A stretch of 64,000 bases of DNA from Polytrichum commune (Eukaryota > Streptophyta > Polytrichopsida > Polytrichales > Polytrichaceae): positions 434,501-498,500 of the forward strand of contig OX485805.1 of NCBI GenBank assembly GCA_950295325.1. The letters run 5' to 3'. Each line of letters opens with the position of its first letter. Positions within the stretch are counted from its first letter, which is position 1. This document shows, in pieces, positions 51,979 to 62,829 of the stretch. Both the position numbers and the translations under genes were made by a program. The notes beneath the pieces are model-generated. The model was given only the letters and a program-made list of their open reading frames with translations. It ran no database searches and had not been told where the DNA came from.

Positions 51979-53482
51979 ACTTGGCAAGAATGCTTGATTC
52001 CTTCTCTTTTCTTCAAATCTTGAGCTACAACATTCAAGCAAGAGTGTGAGGACAAGTGGTGGCGGGATTGTGGAGTGGAGAACGACAAACATCGCGGATT
52101 AGCGGAGCAACAAGAAGAAAAATGTGTGCTTGTGGAGTTTACACATCATTGTGAATTGTGGTGAGAAATCTCTAAATACTACACGGAATTCTTGCCATGA
52201 GTTGCCCACAAGCATGAATTTGTGAAGTGAAAGTTGTGGGGACATTCTTGATCCTCAAAAAGGGATCAAGTTTTGAAAAATAAAAATAAAATAAAAACAA
52301 ATACTTGTTGTCGCTGCTGCTGCTGTCCCTGCTACTGCTGTTGTCCCTGGTATAGTTGCTGCTGGCAAACTTGCTGCCGTGCCCAGCGGCTGTCTGCGGC
52401 TCGCGGCGACTGTTTGCGGCTCGCGGCGGCTGGCTGCGGCTCGCGGCGGCAGTAGGCCAGAGCGGCAGACTACAGGCCAGGGCAAGCAGACAGCAAGCCA
52501 GACCATCCAGGCTGCAGGCTAGAAGAGGGAGCCCGAGGAATGATTCCGGAGATAGAGCCTCAGCGGCTGCCACATCCAAGGAAGGTAGCAGGCGCACACA
52601 TTACCCGATTCCGTTGCTAACGGAGGTAGATTTTTATTTTGTTTTATTTTGTTTTAATTAATTAATACATTAATGAATTAAAACCGGATTTTATTTATTT
52701 ATTTATTTAAATAATTAAAAAACCGGACTTTTTATTATTTATTTATTTATTTCATGTTACCTTTCAACTTCTCATCTTTCCTTCTCTCTCTAAGAAGTCA
52801 ATTTCTAGGGGATTAAGAAATATACTTGAGATTTCGTTTGGGGGTTGTGTTGCACGAAATTTCTGAGGAGGATGTCATTGGAGATTGGATGGCATATGGG
52901 ATTTCCGTTCGGCTTAGAATAAATTATTATTAGGGCCGAATTGTGTTTGTCAACACATATTCCCGACATTGTTGTGAAGAGGGATTTCTAGGTAGTAGTG
53001 GGGAGATGAGAGATGTGCATTGGTGCCAATTTCTTTTCTTAAGCAACAGGGGCTCTTCATTTTGACCACCAACTGCAGGCGGGTGCCAGTTGGTTGCGGT
53101 CGTTTTCAATTTTTGCTTGAATGTTGTTTTGGGGAAGAGGATCCAGTGCTGTACTTGCATTGTTTCTTGTATTTTGTTTTGGTACCTTCCCCTGTGGCGG
53201 ACTGTAGTGCTGGAGTGTTCTAGCACTGCCCCATTTTGTGTAATCCTAGATTGTGATAGGGTACTGTGGAGGTGAGGTCGGATTAATGACCGACGGGACC
53301 TTTGTTTGTGCACCAAGTGGGCGGTGCTTGTTTTCACTTGTGGTGAGGCTGGGTTAATGACCAGCAGACCATAAGTTTTGGTGGTGATTGCAGGTGCAGG
53401 TTGCCTTTGACCATTTTTCTCTTTGTAACTGGATACTAATTCATTTGGGTTGTTGATTCGGTGACCATCCCATTGTGGGTTT

Positions 53483-55607
53483 ATGGTTACAACTCGTACT
53501 CAACATTATCGTTTTCCGTCCCCAGGAGCATCGGAAGGTCATCCCTCGGACCTCTCGGACGTTGAACCAGTGGTAGCACCCAACGAGGCTTTTCAGCCTA
53601 CTTCGGCGTGGGGGACTATCACTCGGTCGCACGTCCTGTGGGTGGGAACCTTTGACGATATGGAGGAGGAGACTAGGGGAGGGATACGGGACCGGTTTTC
53701 CGGTCAAGCAGGGACCATTTCTCTGCAAGACTGGAAAATCCGGTTTCGTACGTGGATGCGAGAGAAACGCCAACGCAATACTAATTTTAACGATTGGTAT
53801 GCGTTCGAGCTTCTGCCTCAGCATTTGGAGCATGAAGCTCTCCAAACTTATGAGCAGTGGACGGACACTCATTGGATGGAGCTGCGCCAGGTGGAGCGGT
53901 ACTGGGAGACTCGGGTTGAGTTGGTATCCGCATTGAAGGAAGGCGCAGCTTCCAGTTTCATGGCCGTCCCTGAGGTTAAATCGGAGGTGCCGGATGGAGT
54001 ATTTGTGGTGGATGTGGAGGGAGTTTTTCCTATCAATCCCACGGCTCAGGGCCAAGCTCCCGCAGCGGCGAGTACCTCGAGCCCCATTCTTCCACTGTCA
54101 CGTTATGCCCAGGCTACCCAGGCGGCATTAGCTTCTTTAGGAGCTCCGCCGGGTTTTGATCCTCTACATGAATTCCAACTCCATTTGGAGAAGGAATATG
54201 GAGGCTTCCGCCGCGATCAAATGCAGCGTATACAGGACTTTCGACGGGAGAAAGATGACACACCTCGTACCATGTACACGAGGTTGGCGAGGTTTGCGAG
54301 GGAATCTGGAGGTGTTTTCGCCGAAAGCCAGTTGGTAAAGGTGTTTTTGTCCAAGATTGACAAACGCCTCCTTGACTTGGCGCTGCCCAAGATCATCATG
54401 GATTATGGTGGTCGGGCGACACTCGCAGAGGCATTCGCCATTGTGGAGCAGTGTGATCGTGCGTTGTGTCAACACGATGCCACTGATTTGGTGTCTCTGC
54501 TAGTAGATTCTAGCAAATCCCGAAGAGTTCCGGTTGCGGCTGCAGGATTGGCGGAGGCCGAGGTAGACAAGACCATGTATTGTTGGTCTTGTGGGCAGGC
54601 CGGCCATGCTAAGAAGGACTGCCCTTCGAAGCAAAGGCAAGCCCAGACCGTCACTACTCCGAAGCGGAAACCATTTGTTCCCGCTAAGGGCTCGGCGAAG
54701 GGGACGACAGGTAATCAGTTACCCAAGCAGTTGAAGTGTTCTCATTGCGGGCGGAACAATCACGCAGTAGAGAACTGCTTTGTTCTCCATCCTGAGAAAC
54801 GTCCTTCTTCCGACCGGGAGAAGACGTTGGAGGCGAAGATTGGAGCCATGGAGGAGAGGTTCAAAAGCTTGGCGTCATCCGGCCAAATCTTGGCCTCACC
54901 GTCTTCCTCCGGAGCTCAGGCTAGTTCTTCCACTCCGGATTACTATATGTTTGGAGCCTCGGGCGAGATGGTGAGTTCCGCGGCCGTGACACGTGCTCAA
55001 GCCGTGTCACAATCCATACCTTCGACCACAAATGAATATGTGGCAAGCTCGCGAGCTCGGGACAATGCGCCCGCGGACCAAATTGGTCAGGCACGACTAC
55101 CATTATCTTTTGGATTGGCCGATGCCGTCCAATCTGTCAGTGGTCGTCATCCGAACGATGAGGTTTCACATTCAACGACCAATGTGGCGCACACGTTGGC
55201 ATCCAAGGTGTTGCACACACCTTTGTTCACGGCCATGGAGTGGTCATCGCCAGAGTTCCAACCTGCTAAGATTTTTCACTTAGCAGGTAGGATTTTGGAA
55301 GGGAAGGCATCCTTACCTTCTCTGACCGTGGCTCAAGCCACTACGGACATTCCTGCTTCCGAAGATCCTGAGGATGTGGCCAAATGGCGAGCGAGACTTG
55401 CGGCAGAGACCAATGCGTCTTTTGACGCACACGCCTCAGATGACAAGGCACCGACCACGTCTTATGACTACCCAGTATCCGCGGGTGCAGCCTATCTGTC
55501 TGATGTCGCTGCTAGACCTGTCTGCGAACGCCGCGGCATTCGACCCGGCGTTGTGCGTATGGTGAATGATACCGGAATTTTGGTGGTCAGTCGTACTGGG
55601 AGCAACG
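53483..55607 (+). CDS. gag: Gag polyprotein with two CCHC zinc knuckles (interrupted at its 3' end)
   Basis: Capsid-like region followed by nucleocapsid. The ATG at 53,483 is the first in the frame. A retrotransposon gag domain covers roughly residues 50-300 (WKIRFRTWMREKRQ; later FRREKDDTPRTMYTRLARFA). Two CCHC knuckles follow: CWSCGQAGHAKKDC near residue 366 and CSHCGRNNHAVENC near 419. These bind the RNA genome. The remaining 250 residues are Ser/Ala-rich and may link to the protease. The native frame is broken at 55,608 by a nested element, which adds two codons and a stop at 55,610-55,612. Without it, gag would run straight on into protease, so the ancestral product was a gag-pro-methyltransferase polyprotein. 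Confidence 0.9.
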
Positions 55608-57324
55608 TGTGAGGCCAAACCCCCCACCCTTAAGCGTCCGTAGTCCGAGTAGTGGGTTTGGGCTCACATTCCTCCGCGGTATTGGATTTGGACTTGGATG
55701 AGTCCATAGTGCAAGGTTCACCCTTCAAGTGGTCTTGGATTTAACTAGCTCCTTCATAAACCCAGCTCCTTCATAAACCCAGCTTCTTAGCTTCTAACTA
55801 AACAAACCCAGCTCCTTCATAAACCCAGCTCCTTCATGAACCCAGCTCCTTAGCTTCTAACTAAACAAACTCAGGTCCTTCATAAACCCAGCTCTTTACT
55901 TTCTAACTAAACAAACCCAGCTCCTTCATAAACCCAGCTCTTTACTTTCTAACTAAACAAACCCAGCTCCTTCATAAACCCAGCTCCTTCATGAACCCAG
56001 CTCCTTAGCTTCTAACTAAACAAACCCAGGTCCTTCATAAACCCAGCTCTTTACTTTCTAACTAAACAAACCCAGCTCCTTCATAAACCCAGCTCCTTCA
56101 TGAACCCACAACTTTGTAGTTGTAATCCCCAACTACCTCACTAATTATTCAAGCCCTTAACTAATCTTCCTACCTAATTTCCCTAATTCTACTAACAACC
56201 CCTTTCTAATCACACAATTCTTCTCTAATCCTAAAATCCTAAAATCCTAGAGAGGAGAGGGGGAGAGAGAATTTCCTAACTTCACTAAGACTAACTAATT
56301 CACACAAGTATATTTTTGCACTCATCACAACATCAAGTGCTCAACTCTTAAACATGGAACTTGCAACCACGTGTATTCAAAACATGAACTTTAAGTACCA
56401 CAAATTGGAATCATGAATTAACTTTAAAATCCTTCACGTCAACACTAATTCTACCAAGAGGTCAAGCCCTCTTCAAGGCTAACAAGCCTTGGCTCTCAAA
56501 CTAAAAACTAAGCACACACATGTGCTCCAATATGGCTTCCCACACCCACACTTATAACTCGTGGGGTGCCTTGGAGCACAAAGGAAAGAGAGGATGAGTG
56601 AGGGAAGAATGAGGGATTATATAGTAAGCTTGAGGGGGTGAGCACCCTCAAGGCTCACGATAAGCCCTTGAGATTTCCTCCTACTTAGTAGGCGCCAATC
56701 CTATCTTCTAAGCCTTCCTCCCTCAAATGATCAACAAGGATCCTAATTCGAACATTTAACTAGCCTTGGCTTTCTACCTACCACACTTTACCAAACTTGG
56801 GATGCTTCAACCCAAACTTAGCCTCCTTCGCTTTCCGCCGCCATAACTTTCTCCCCTTACTTTCCCAAATCGTCGCTCACCACTTAATTCAAACCACGAT
56901 GCTTAACTCGTGATTTGATTGGTGCTTTGAGAATTTGCTTATCCTCCACCTTGCATTCTTCCTTGGGCCTTCCCCATTAAGTGGCCATGATGAGGTGGTC
57001 CACTTGTGCGCTCCATGTGATCCTCCATTCATCCCAATTCGAATGCACTTGCCTCTTGAGTCACTTTGGTTGTCTCCATCCATTTGTACTAGCCTACTCA
57101 CTAACTACTCAATCCAAGTTCTCCTTACCTATCCTCATTCACTCAAATCCTTCCGAAGGTAAAAACACAATAACAACTCACATCCTAGCCTCTTACAACA
57201 TGGTACTTCTAAGGCTAACATTTCACTCTTTTTATATTTTTGTGAAGTAACATGCTACTTCAAAGTGCATCAACTAACGTTTCAAGGGTCTAAGACTAAA
57301 TGTGGGCACCCTTTTGGGCTCACA
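55608..57324 (-). mobile_element. Nested solo-LTR-like element, 1,717 bp
   Basis: Begins TGTGAGGCC and ends GGGCTCACA, so it has TG...CA ends with a TGTGAG/CTCACA inverted repeat. It is flanked by a perfect 5-bp duplication CAACG (55,603-55,607 and 57,325-57,329). There is no internal coding region. On the minus strand a CTATATAATC box near 56,615 could be a TATA box, which supports LTR orientation on that strand. Its plus-strand left end resembles, in reverse complement, the LTR ends at 38.5 and 42.8 kb, so it may belong to a related LTR family. It contains the tandem repeat listed separately. I read it as one LTR left after recombination. Confidence 0.75.
55750..56110. repeat. Short tandem repeat inside the nested LTR
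   Basis: Many copies of 'aacccagctccttcat(a/g)' alternate with 'agcttctaactaaacaaac', giving a compound array of about 360 bp in which a larger unit of roughly 60-120 bp is repeated with small changes. Confidence 0.9.
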
Positions 57325-57329
57325 CAACG

Positions 57330-59290
57330 CTACTCGGGTTGCTCCCCGTTGTGTGATGATGGATTCAGGGGCACAGCCAGTTATGATCGGCAAGAGGCTT
57401 GCCCAAGAGTTGAGGTTGACGGCCGAGGATTTGGCTCCCTGTCCATTCACCATTGTCACATCCATTGGTCACGTGGAGCAAGCCATGGGTTATACTCGAG
57501 AGCCATTACAGCTTAGCTTCCGAGTGAAGCCTGGAGATTCACCCGCACCTCTTCTTCTTAGGTGTGCGGTGACGGATGCGACCAACTATGACATTTTAGT
57601 TGGTCAGCAAGCACTTTACCCTCTTGGTTTTGGTTTGGACAACTGGACTGAAGAGGCGTGGATCCGACCAGGTTGGTCGGCTGGGGATGGCCGCAGGGAA
57701 CTTATTCCCGTTGCTTTCGCGGCGGCCGCGACCATAGCACCATTATCTATGGTTTTTGGATGTGGTGCTATGGTGGACACATTGCCTTATGGTTCCGCAT
57801 TGTTGGAGGAGTCATTGGCATTCATGGGGAGTACAGACGATCAACGGGATATAACACCTAAGAATGCATTGGTGCGCCATCCCAAGGATTCCCTTCGTCC
57901 TTGGCGTGATTCCGCCGAGTTATTTCGGAGGTGCGAGGATATTGTTCACTCTCTCACTCCTAGAACACCGGTTATGCCGGGTGTCCTCTCGGCATTGGCA
58001 CATCCCATTTTATGGCAGCCGCCAGACGCGGGAATTACTTTGGTGGAACTGTTTGGGGGCATCGGCACAGGCTTAGCGGCCGTATTGGAGGCTGGCCTCA
58101 CGGTTAGACGGTATGTCTATGTGGACAACTCTCAAGTGTCCACCTGTGTGGCTCGTCACCATCTTCACCAATTGATGGTATTGTACCCCCAGCAGTTATC
58201 TCCAACTGCCATTCGTGGGTGTTTTTCACGTCTCCCTCGTGATGTGACACTCATCAGTGAGGCCGATTTACGACACTTAGGTCCGGTGGATATGGTGATT
58301 GCGGGATGGCCATGCCAGGGCCATTCACGTGCTGGAGCCGGCCGAGGTCTAGAGGATCCCAGGTCTAATTTATTTTGGGACCTCATCCGCCTCATGCAGT
58401 GGTGGTTTTCCCACCAACATACCCTGCCAGGGTATATCTTCGAGAATGTACCATTGTTGGGAGACTCTCGGGACAAGGTGTTGAAAGGCGATTATTATGT
58501 TCGTCAACACCTTGGAGATCCCATTTTTGTGGATGCCGCGAGCATTGGTTCTTATGCCCACCGGCCTCGGTGGATTTGGACCAACCTCGCACCGTCATCT
58601 ATTTTAGCTGCAGCATTTTCTGCAGTGTCTCCACATTTGGATCAAAAGGTGGATGACATCTTGGAGCCAAACCGGACTTCTTTGCCGGTTGTTCGAGATG
58701 ATTTACCCCCGTTGGCATTGGTCAACAAAATCGGGGCACCGCGGCGGGCATTTCCCACATTTATGACGTTTCCACAGTCATTCGCTTTTCGCGATAGGGG
58801 GCCGGGTATGGTGTGGGATGTTCACACCAAAACCCACACCGAACCATTGGCTGATGAACGGGAGCGTGCCATGGGATTCCGCACTGGCACCACCGCAGCT
58901 CCCGGCCTTTCTGAGGGCCAACGACGCTTCGTGTTGGGCCAAGCTATGGATCTTCATACCATGGTGTGGACTGTTGCTTTATGCCTTTCATTGCAAAGGC
59001 ATCGTGGTGACCAGTGGTTGTCTCTGGGGGCAGAGGACTCTGGTCAGGGGGCACAGCGGTCCACACCCATGGAGGAGGGAATTCACGCCATGGTTGGAGA
59101 AGTCGAACGAATTTTTCAATTCAAGCAGCATGTGATGGAGGAGCTTCGAGCTCAACATGTTTACACCGCTTCGGTTTCTTCGCCTCCGGTGGTGGCTTCA
59201 TCATCACATATTGGTGGTGATGAAGAACTGTCAGACTCTAGTGCTAGCACCGATACTGGGGGCATAGTTAATGCCCCCTCCTCTCATTAG
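57330..59290 (+). CDS. Aspartic protease fused to C5 cytosine DNA methyltransferase (gag-pol part)
   Basis: The frame is open from 57,302, but the first codons lie in the nested element, so the native part starts at 57,330 with no start codon of its own. The protease has the catalytic MDSGA (Asp codon 57,362-57,364) and a later NYDILVG strand. From about 58,030 a full C5 methyltransferase follows: motif I ELFGGIGTGL (58,046), motif IV GWPCQGHS with catalytic Cys codon 58,313-58,315, motif VI FENV (58,439), an AHRPRWIW segment at motif VIII, and C-terminal ERAMGF and RRFVLGQAMDLH at motifs IX-X. All catalytic residues I can check are present. It transfers methyl groups from SAM to cytosine C5. 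DNMT3/DRM-like kinship is likely but not tested. A Ser-rich tail leads to a UAG at 59,288. Confidence 0.92.
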
Positions 59291-59296
59291 CAATTA
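59288..59296 (+). promoter_or_regulatory. Probable stop-codon readthrough site, UAG-CAA-UUA
   Basis: The stop that ends the methyltransferase frame is TAG followed directly by CAA TTA, which fits the tobamovirus-type leaky context UAG-CAR-YYA exactly. The downstream RT frame is the same frame and stays open from the codon after the stop, so readthrough would yield the pol polyprotein at a low ratio to gag. Confidence 0.65.
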
Positions 59297-62200
59297 GAGT
59301 CCATGCCAGCACCAGGTGGCTCTCTTCTAGTGGAAAGGGAGACCACAGAGTTTGATGATTGGCCACTTGAATTAGGCCCTCGTCTCACTGGTGCTGAGGC
59401 ACGGAAGGTACGGGCATTTATTCGCTCGTACCGTAGATGTTTTGCTTTTAGCCTTCAAGATCTTGAAGGTTATAAAGGAAAACCCATCCACATTCAGTTG
59501 GAGGACGACCATCCCATTTTTCGGAGACCTTACAGGCTCAGTGTTTCCGAGCGGATTGGCGTTCAGGCTCGTTGCCGAGAGCTCTTGGCAGCAGGGCTAA
59601 TCGAACTTTCCAACGGGGAGTATGCTTGTGCTACGGTTATGCCATCGAAGAAGGATATCTTTGGCAATTGGACGGAGAAGCGGATGTGTGGGGATTACCG
59701 TCCAGTTAATCGGAAGACCAAGTCGGATCGGTATCCCATGCCGATCCCGGAGGAGTTGTTCGATGCCATCGGATTTTCTCGGGTCTTTAGCACATTGGAC
59801 TTGAGATCCGGATATCACCAACTTCCATTACTTACGGGAGATCGGGTGAAAACCGCATTTTGGGGAGTTGATCAAGATGGGAAAGATCAACTTTATCATT
59901 GGAAGTTTCTTCCATTTGGCCTAAAGAATGCACCAGCTGAGTTTCAACGGGTGATGGATCAGGTTCTCTCTGGCTTGCCCTTTGCTCGGTGTTACATAGA
60001 CGATGTGATCATCTTCAGCACAACACCACAGGAGCATGTGAGGCATTTGCAAGCCGTTTTTGAACGGTTGCAGCGGTGGGGACTGCGCTTGCACCACGGC
60101 AAGTGCAAGTTTTTCCATGACCGGTTGGCATATCTGGGGCATATGATTGTTCCAGGAGGTCTTGGGGTACAACAAGCTAAGGTGGACGCCTTGCAGAAGA
60201 TTCCGGCACCGGTTGATGTGCCGAGACTTCGTGCTTTCTTGGGCTTGGCGAATTACTATCGGCGATTCGTCAAGAACTTTAGCTTGATCGCCAAGCCTCT
60301 CACCATTCTTACGAGCAAGGACCAACCGTGGACTTGGGGTCGTGAGCAACAACAGGCGTTTGAGACATTGAAGCAGAAACTGGGTACGGCTCCAGTGCTT
60401 CGACGTCCAGATGTCTCCAAATCTTTCCAGTTGCATACAGATTGGAGTTCATTGGGTTTGGGAGCAGTTCTTACTCAGAAAGATGACGTTGGCCGGGAGT
60501 ATGTTGTTGCTTACGCGTCGCGAAGCAACAACACGGCGGAGGCCAATTATTCGTCCTATGAGGGAGAAGCATTGGCGGCGGTGTGGGCTATTGCCCATTT
60601 CCGGCCATATCTTTATGGTCAAAACTTTACTTTGGTGACTGACCATCAGCCGTTACGGTGGCTCATGGAGTCGGATAAGCTTACTGGCAAGCTTGCCAGG
60701 TGGGCTTTGTTGCTCCAGGAGTATGACTTTGAGGTGGTACACCGTGCTGGGATTACCAACATGGATGCAGATGGACTCTCACGCAATCCAAGTCCTTCGG
60801 ATGAGGACTTGACCGGGGCCAGGTGGCATGGAGATTGTGATCGAGAGGCGGTTCCAGGTTGGCACGCGGCTGCCTACCTCACTTTATTTTCTGGTGCATC
60901 TGTTGAGATTCCGATACAGGGCTCGGATGATGAGACTGATCGGCCTCAAGCTATTGCGGATATATGGGAGGATCTTCCCGTATTGCATAAGCTTCAACAT
61001 GGTACCTTTCCTTTGTCTATTTCGGCAATGGAAAAAGATAGGATTGGACATCGAATAACAAGGTTCCGTTGGGAGAACGGTTTGTTATTTCGATTGTGGC
61101 CGGATGGGACAAGGCGTATTGTTCCTAGGCCGGATCAGAGGGCCTCCTTGGTGCGACAAGTGCACGAGGAACTTGGCCATTTTGGCATACGCAGGACACA
61201 TTCGATGTTGCGTGGCCAATATTGGTGGACTGGCATGTATCAGCAGGTGGCTGCATATGTCGGGAGGTGTGAAGTTTGTGACCGGGTCAGGTCTAGCTTT
61301 AACACCTTATCACCTCAGTTACAGCCCTTACCTATCATGGGATTAGGCTACCGTTGGTCGCTGGACTTTGCAGGGCCGTTGGTGGTTACACCACGTGGAG
61401 CAAAGTACGTTTTGGTGATGGTCGAGCATTTTAGCAAGTGGATTGAGCTTGTTGCTCTACCCCAGAACTCTGCAGAGTTGGCCGCGGCCGCCTTTTTGGA
61501 TCGTGTGTTAGCACGTTTTGGAGCACCAGCTGAGGTGTTGACGGACCAAGGGAGGGAGTTCCTTGGTGCTTTTGAGGAGTTGTGCACTAAAGCTCTCATA
61601 GATCACCGCACCACCTCTCGGGATCATCCGGAGGCAGATGGCTTGGCTGAACGGGTTGTTCAGACAACCAAGCGTGGCTTGAGGAAGTATGGATTACTTC
61701 GGGGAAGCCACCGGGATTGGGACCTTATGTTGCCATGGATTGCTATGGGCTATCGATTTAGTAGGCAGGCCTCTTTGGCATCCTACAGCCCGTATCAATT
61801 ATTGTATGGACGTGAGCCTATACTCCCGAGTTCTATTCGGGAAAAACTAGCTCCTGTTGTGAACTTGGATGACCCAGACCTTTGGGCAGAGTGTTTGCAG
61901 GAGCGGGCTCAATTCTTCCAGAGGGCCATGCCTATGGCCATGGAGAATTTGTCCATTGCTCAGCACCGTGACACATTGCGTTATGCACGCATTCGTAGTG
62001 GTGCTTACCGGCCTCAGTTGCGGAGATTTCGGCAACGGGATTATGTTTATCTTCAACGTGAGGCGCCTACGACATTGGATGTCAGGGCGGGGCGCACTAT
62101 CCTTCGGGTGAAGGAGGTGTTGCCAAGTGGTTTGTTGTTGTTGGAAGGCAAGGATGGCAGGGAATGTCGCGAGCATTCCAAAAACTGTGCCCCATGTCAT

Positions 62201-62437
62201 CTACCTATTGAGGGTACAGTTCATCCTGAACTGGCCGTCGTACCAGAGGGTCTTCCATGTTTTGTGTGTGGAGACAAGAAGGGAGCAGCTACTATGCTCT
62301 TGTGTGATCAGTGTCAACGCGGTTGGCACATGGCATGCTTGCGGCCACCCTTGACTTCTCTACCATCTGGACAGTGGAGTTGTCCTCGCTGTCGAGGATC
62401 TTCGGTACTTGGTGCTTCCACCAATCGTACTCAATGA
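59291..62437 (+). CDS. pol: Pol: reverse transcriptase, RNase H, integrase and C-terminal PHD finger
   Basis: Same frame as the upstream methyltransferase; the first ATG is at 59,303 but synthesis by readthrough at 59,288 is more likely. RT: KKDIFGNWTEKRMCGDYRPVN, STLDLRSGYHQ, LPFGLKNAPAEFQRVMD and the YIDD active site near 59,994. RNase H of the Ty3 type: LHTDWSSLGLGAVL, EGEALAAVWAI and TDHQPLRWL. Integrase: HHCC zinc domain (HEELGHFG...CEVCDRVR) and a DDE core with SLDFAGPL, LTDQGREF and HPEADGLAERVVQ. After the integrase, at 62,258-62,395, is a PHD finger with C4HC3 spacing (CFVC, CDQC, WHMAC, CPRC) in place of the chromodomain usual in plant chromoviruses. No stops or frameshifts, so the enzyme part looks intact. 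Confidence 0.95.
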   Translation, partial: QLESMPAPGGSLLVERETTEFDDWPLELGPRLTGAEARKVRAFIRSYRRCFAFSLQDLEGYKGKPIHIQLEDDHPIFRRPYRLSVSERIGVQARCRELLAAGLIELSNGEYACATVMPSKKDIFGNWTEKRMCGDYRPVNRKTKSDRYPMPIPEELFDAIGFSRVFSTLDLRSGYHQLPLLTGDRVKTAFWGVDQDGKDQLYHWKFLPFGLKNAPAEFQRVMDQVLSGLPFARCYIDDVIIFSTTPQEHVRHLQAVFERLQRWGLRLHHGKCKFFHDRLAYLGHMIVPGGLGVQQAKVDALQKIPAPVDVPRLRAFLGLANYYRRFVKNFSLIAKPLTILTSKDQPWTWGREQQQAFETLKQKLGTAPVLRRPDVSKSFQLHTDWSSLGLGAVLTQKDDVGREYVVAYASRSNNTAEANYSSYEGEALAAVWAIAHFRPYLYGQNFTLVTDHQPLRWLMESDKLTGKLARWALLLQEYDFEVVHRAGITNMDADGLSRNPSPSDEDLTGARWHGDCDREAVPGWHAAAYLTLFSGASVEIPIQGSDDETDRPQAIADIWEDLPVLHKLQHGTFPLSISAMEKDRIGHRITRFRWENGLLFRLWPDGTRRIVPRPDQRASLVRQVHEELGHFGIRRTHSMLRGQYWWTGMYQQVAAYVGRCEVCDRVRSSFNTLSPQLQPLPIMGLGYRWSLDFAGPLVVTPRGAKYVLVMVEHFSKWIELVALPQNSAELAAAAFLDRVLARFGAPAEVLTDQGREFLGAFEELCTKALIDHRTTSRDHPEADGLAERVVQTTKRGLRKYGLLRGSHRDWDLMLPWIAMGYRFSRQASLASYSPYQLLYGREPILPSSIREKLAPVVNLDDPDLWAECLQERAQFFQRAMPMAMENLSIAQHRDTLRYARIRSGAYRPQLRRFRQRDYVYLQREAPTTLDVRAGRTILRVKEVLPSGLLLLEGKDGRECREHSKNCAPCHLPIEGTVHPELAVVPEGLPCFVCGDKKGAATMLLCDQCQRGWHMACLRPPLTSLPSGQWSCPRCRGSSVLGASTNRTQ

Positions 62438-62710
62438 TCCTGTGTGGTTTTCATCATCTTGTGCTTGTCCAAATGGAAAATGAAGAGTTATGGCTTAGAG
62501 ACGCAATCGACATGAGGCGGTGGATTTAATTCTTTGGGATCTGATGGCCAAACATCAGAGGCGATTAAGGATGGGGCTCACCTTGCACCCAGCCTACAGT
62601 TCCTTGGAATAACGTTTACCACACTAGTTAGTTGCGGAGCAATCTTTCATGATCCATGCCCTTTAGATTGGCATTGGTCCTAGCTGCTTGGCGGGACTCC
62701 ATAGTCAGCT

Positions 62711-62721
62711 GAGGGGGGGCA
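62711..62721 (+). other. Polypurine tract
   Basis: gaggggggg followed by CA lies immediately before TGTCGAGG at 62,722. This is the expected primer for plus-strand synthesis and marks the start of U3. Confidence 0.75.
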
Positions 62722-62829
62722 TGTCGAGGTGTGTTGTTTATGTGTGACTTTGCTATGTTTTAGTTTTGTTTGTTAGTGGTGGTTGGTACTCGAGCTGCAG
62801 TGACACACGATCGCTATTTACACGACAGC
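62722..62829 (+). repeat. 108-bp U3-like block, first copy
   Basis: Starts TGTCGAGGTGTG right after the polypurine tract and ends ACGACAGC. It is identical to 63,163-63,270. Within it TGTCG and CGACA form a short inverted repeat over 106 bp. It leads directly into the 333-bp R-U5-like copy, so U3 plus R-U5 would make a 441-bp LTR. Confidence 0.85.

Noticed and set aside
52172-52661. Ala/Ser/Arg-rich frames near 52.3 kb
   Set aside because: They lie in a CTG/GCGGC low-complexity part of the retrotransposon leader and read as simple repeats in several frames.
62722-62827. A separate 106-bp LTR (TRIM/SMART type) at the 3' end
   Set aside because: TGTCG/CGACA ends are suggestive, but the block follows the polypurine tract and leads into the 333-bp repeat, so it is better read as the U3 part of one LTR.
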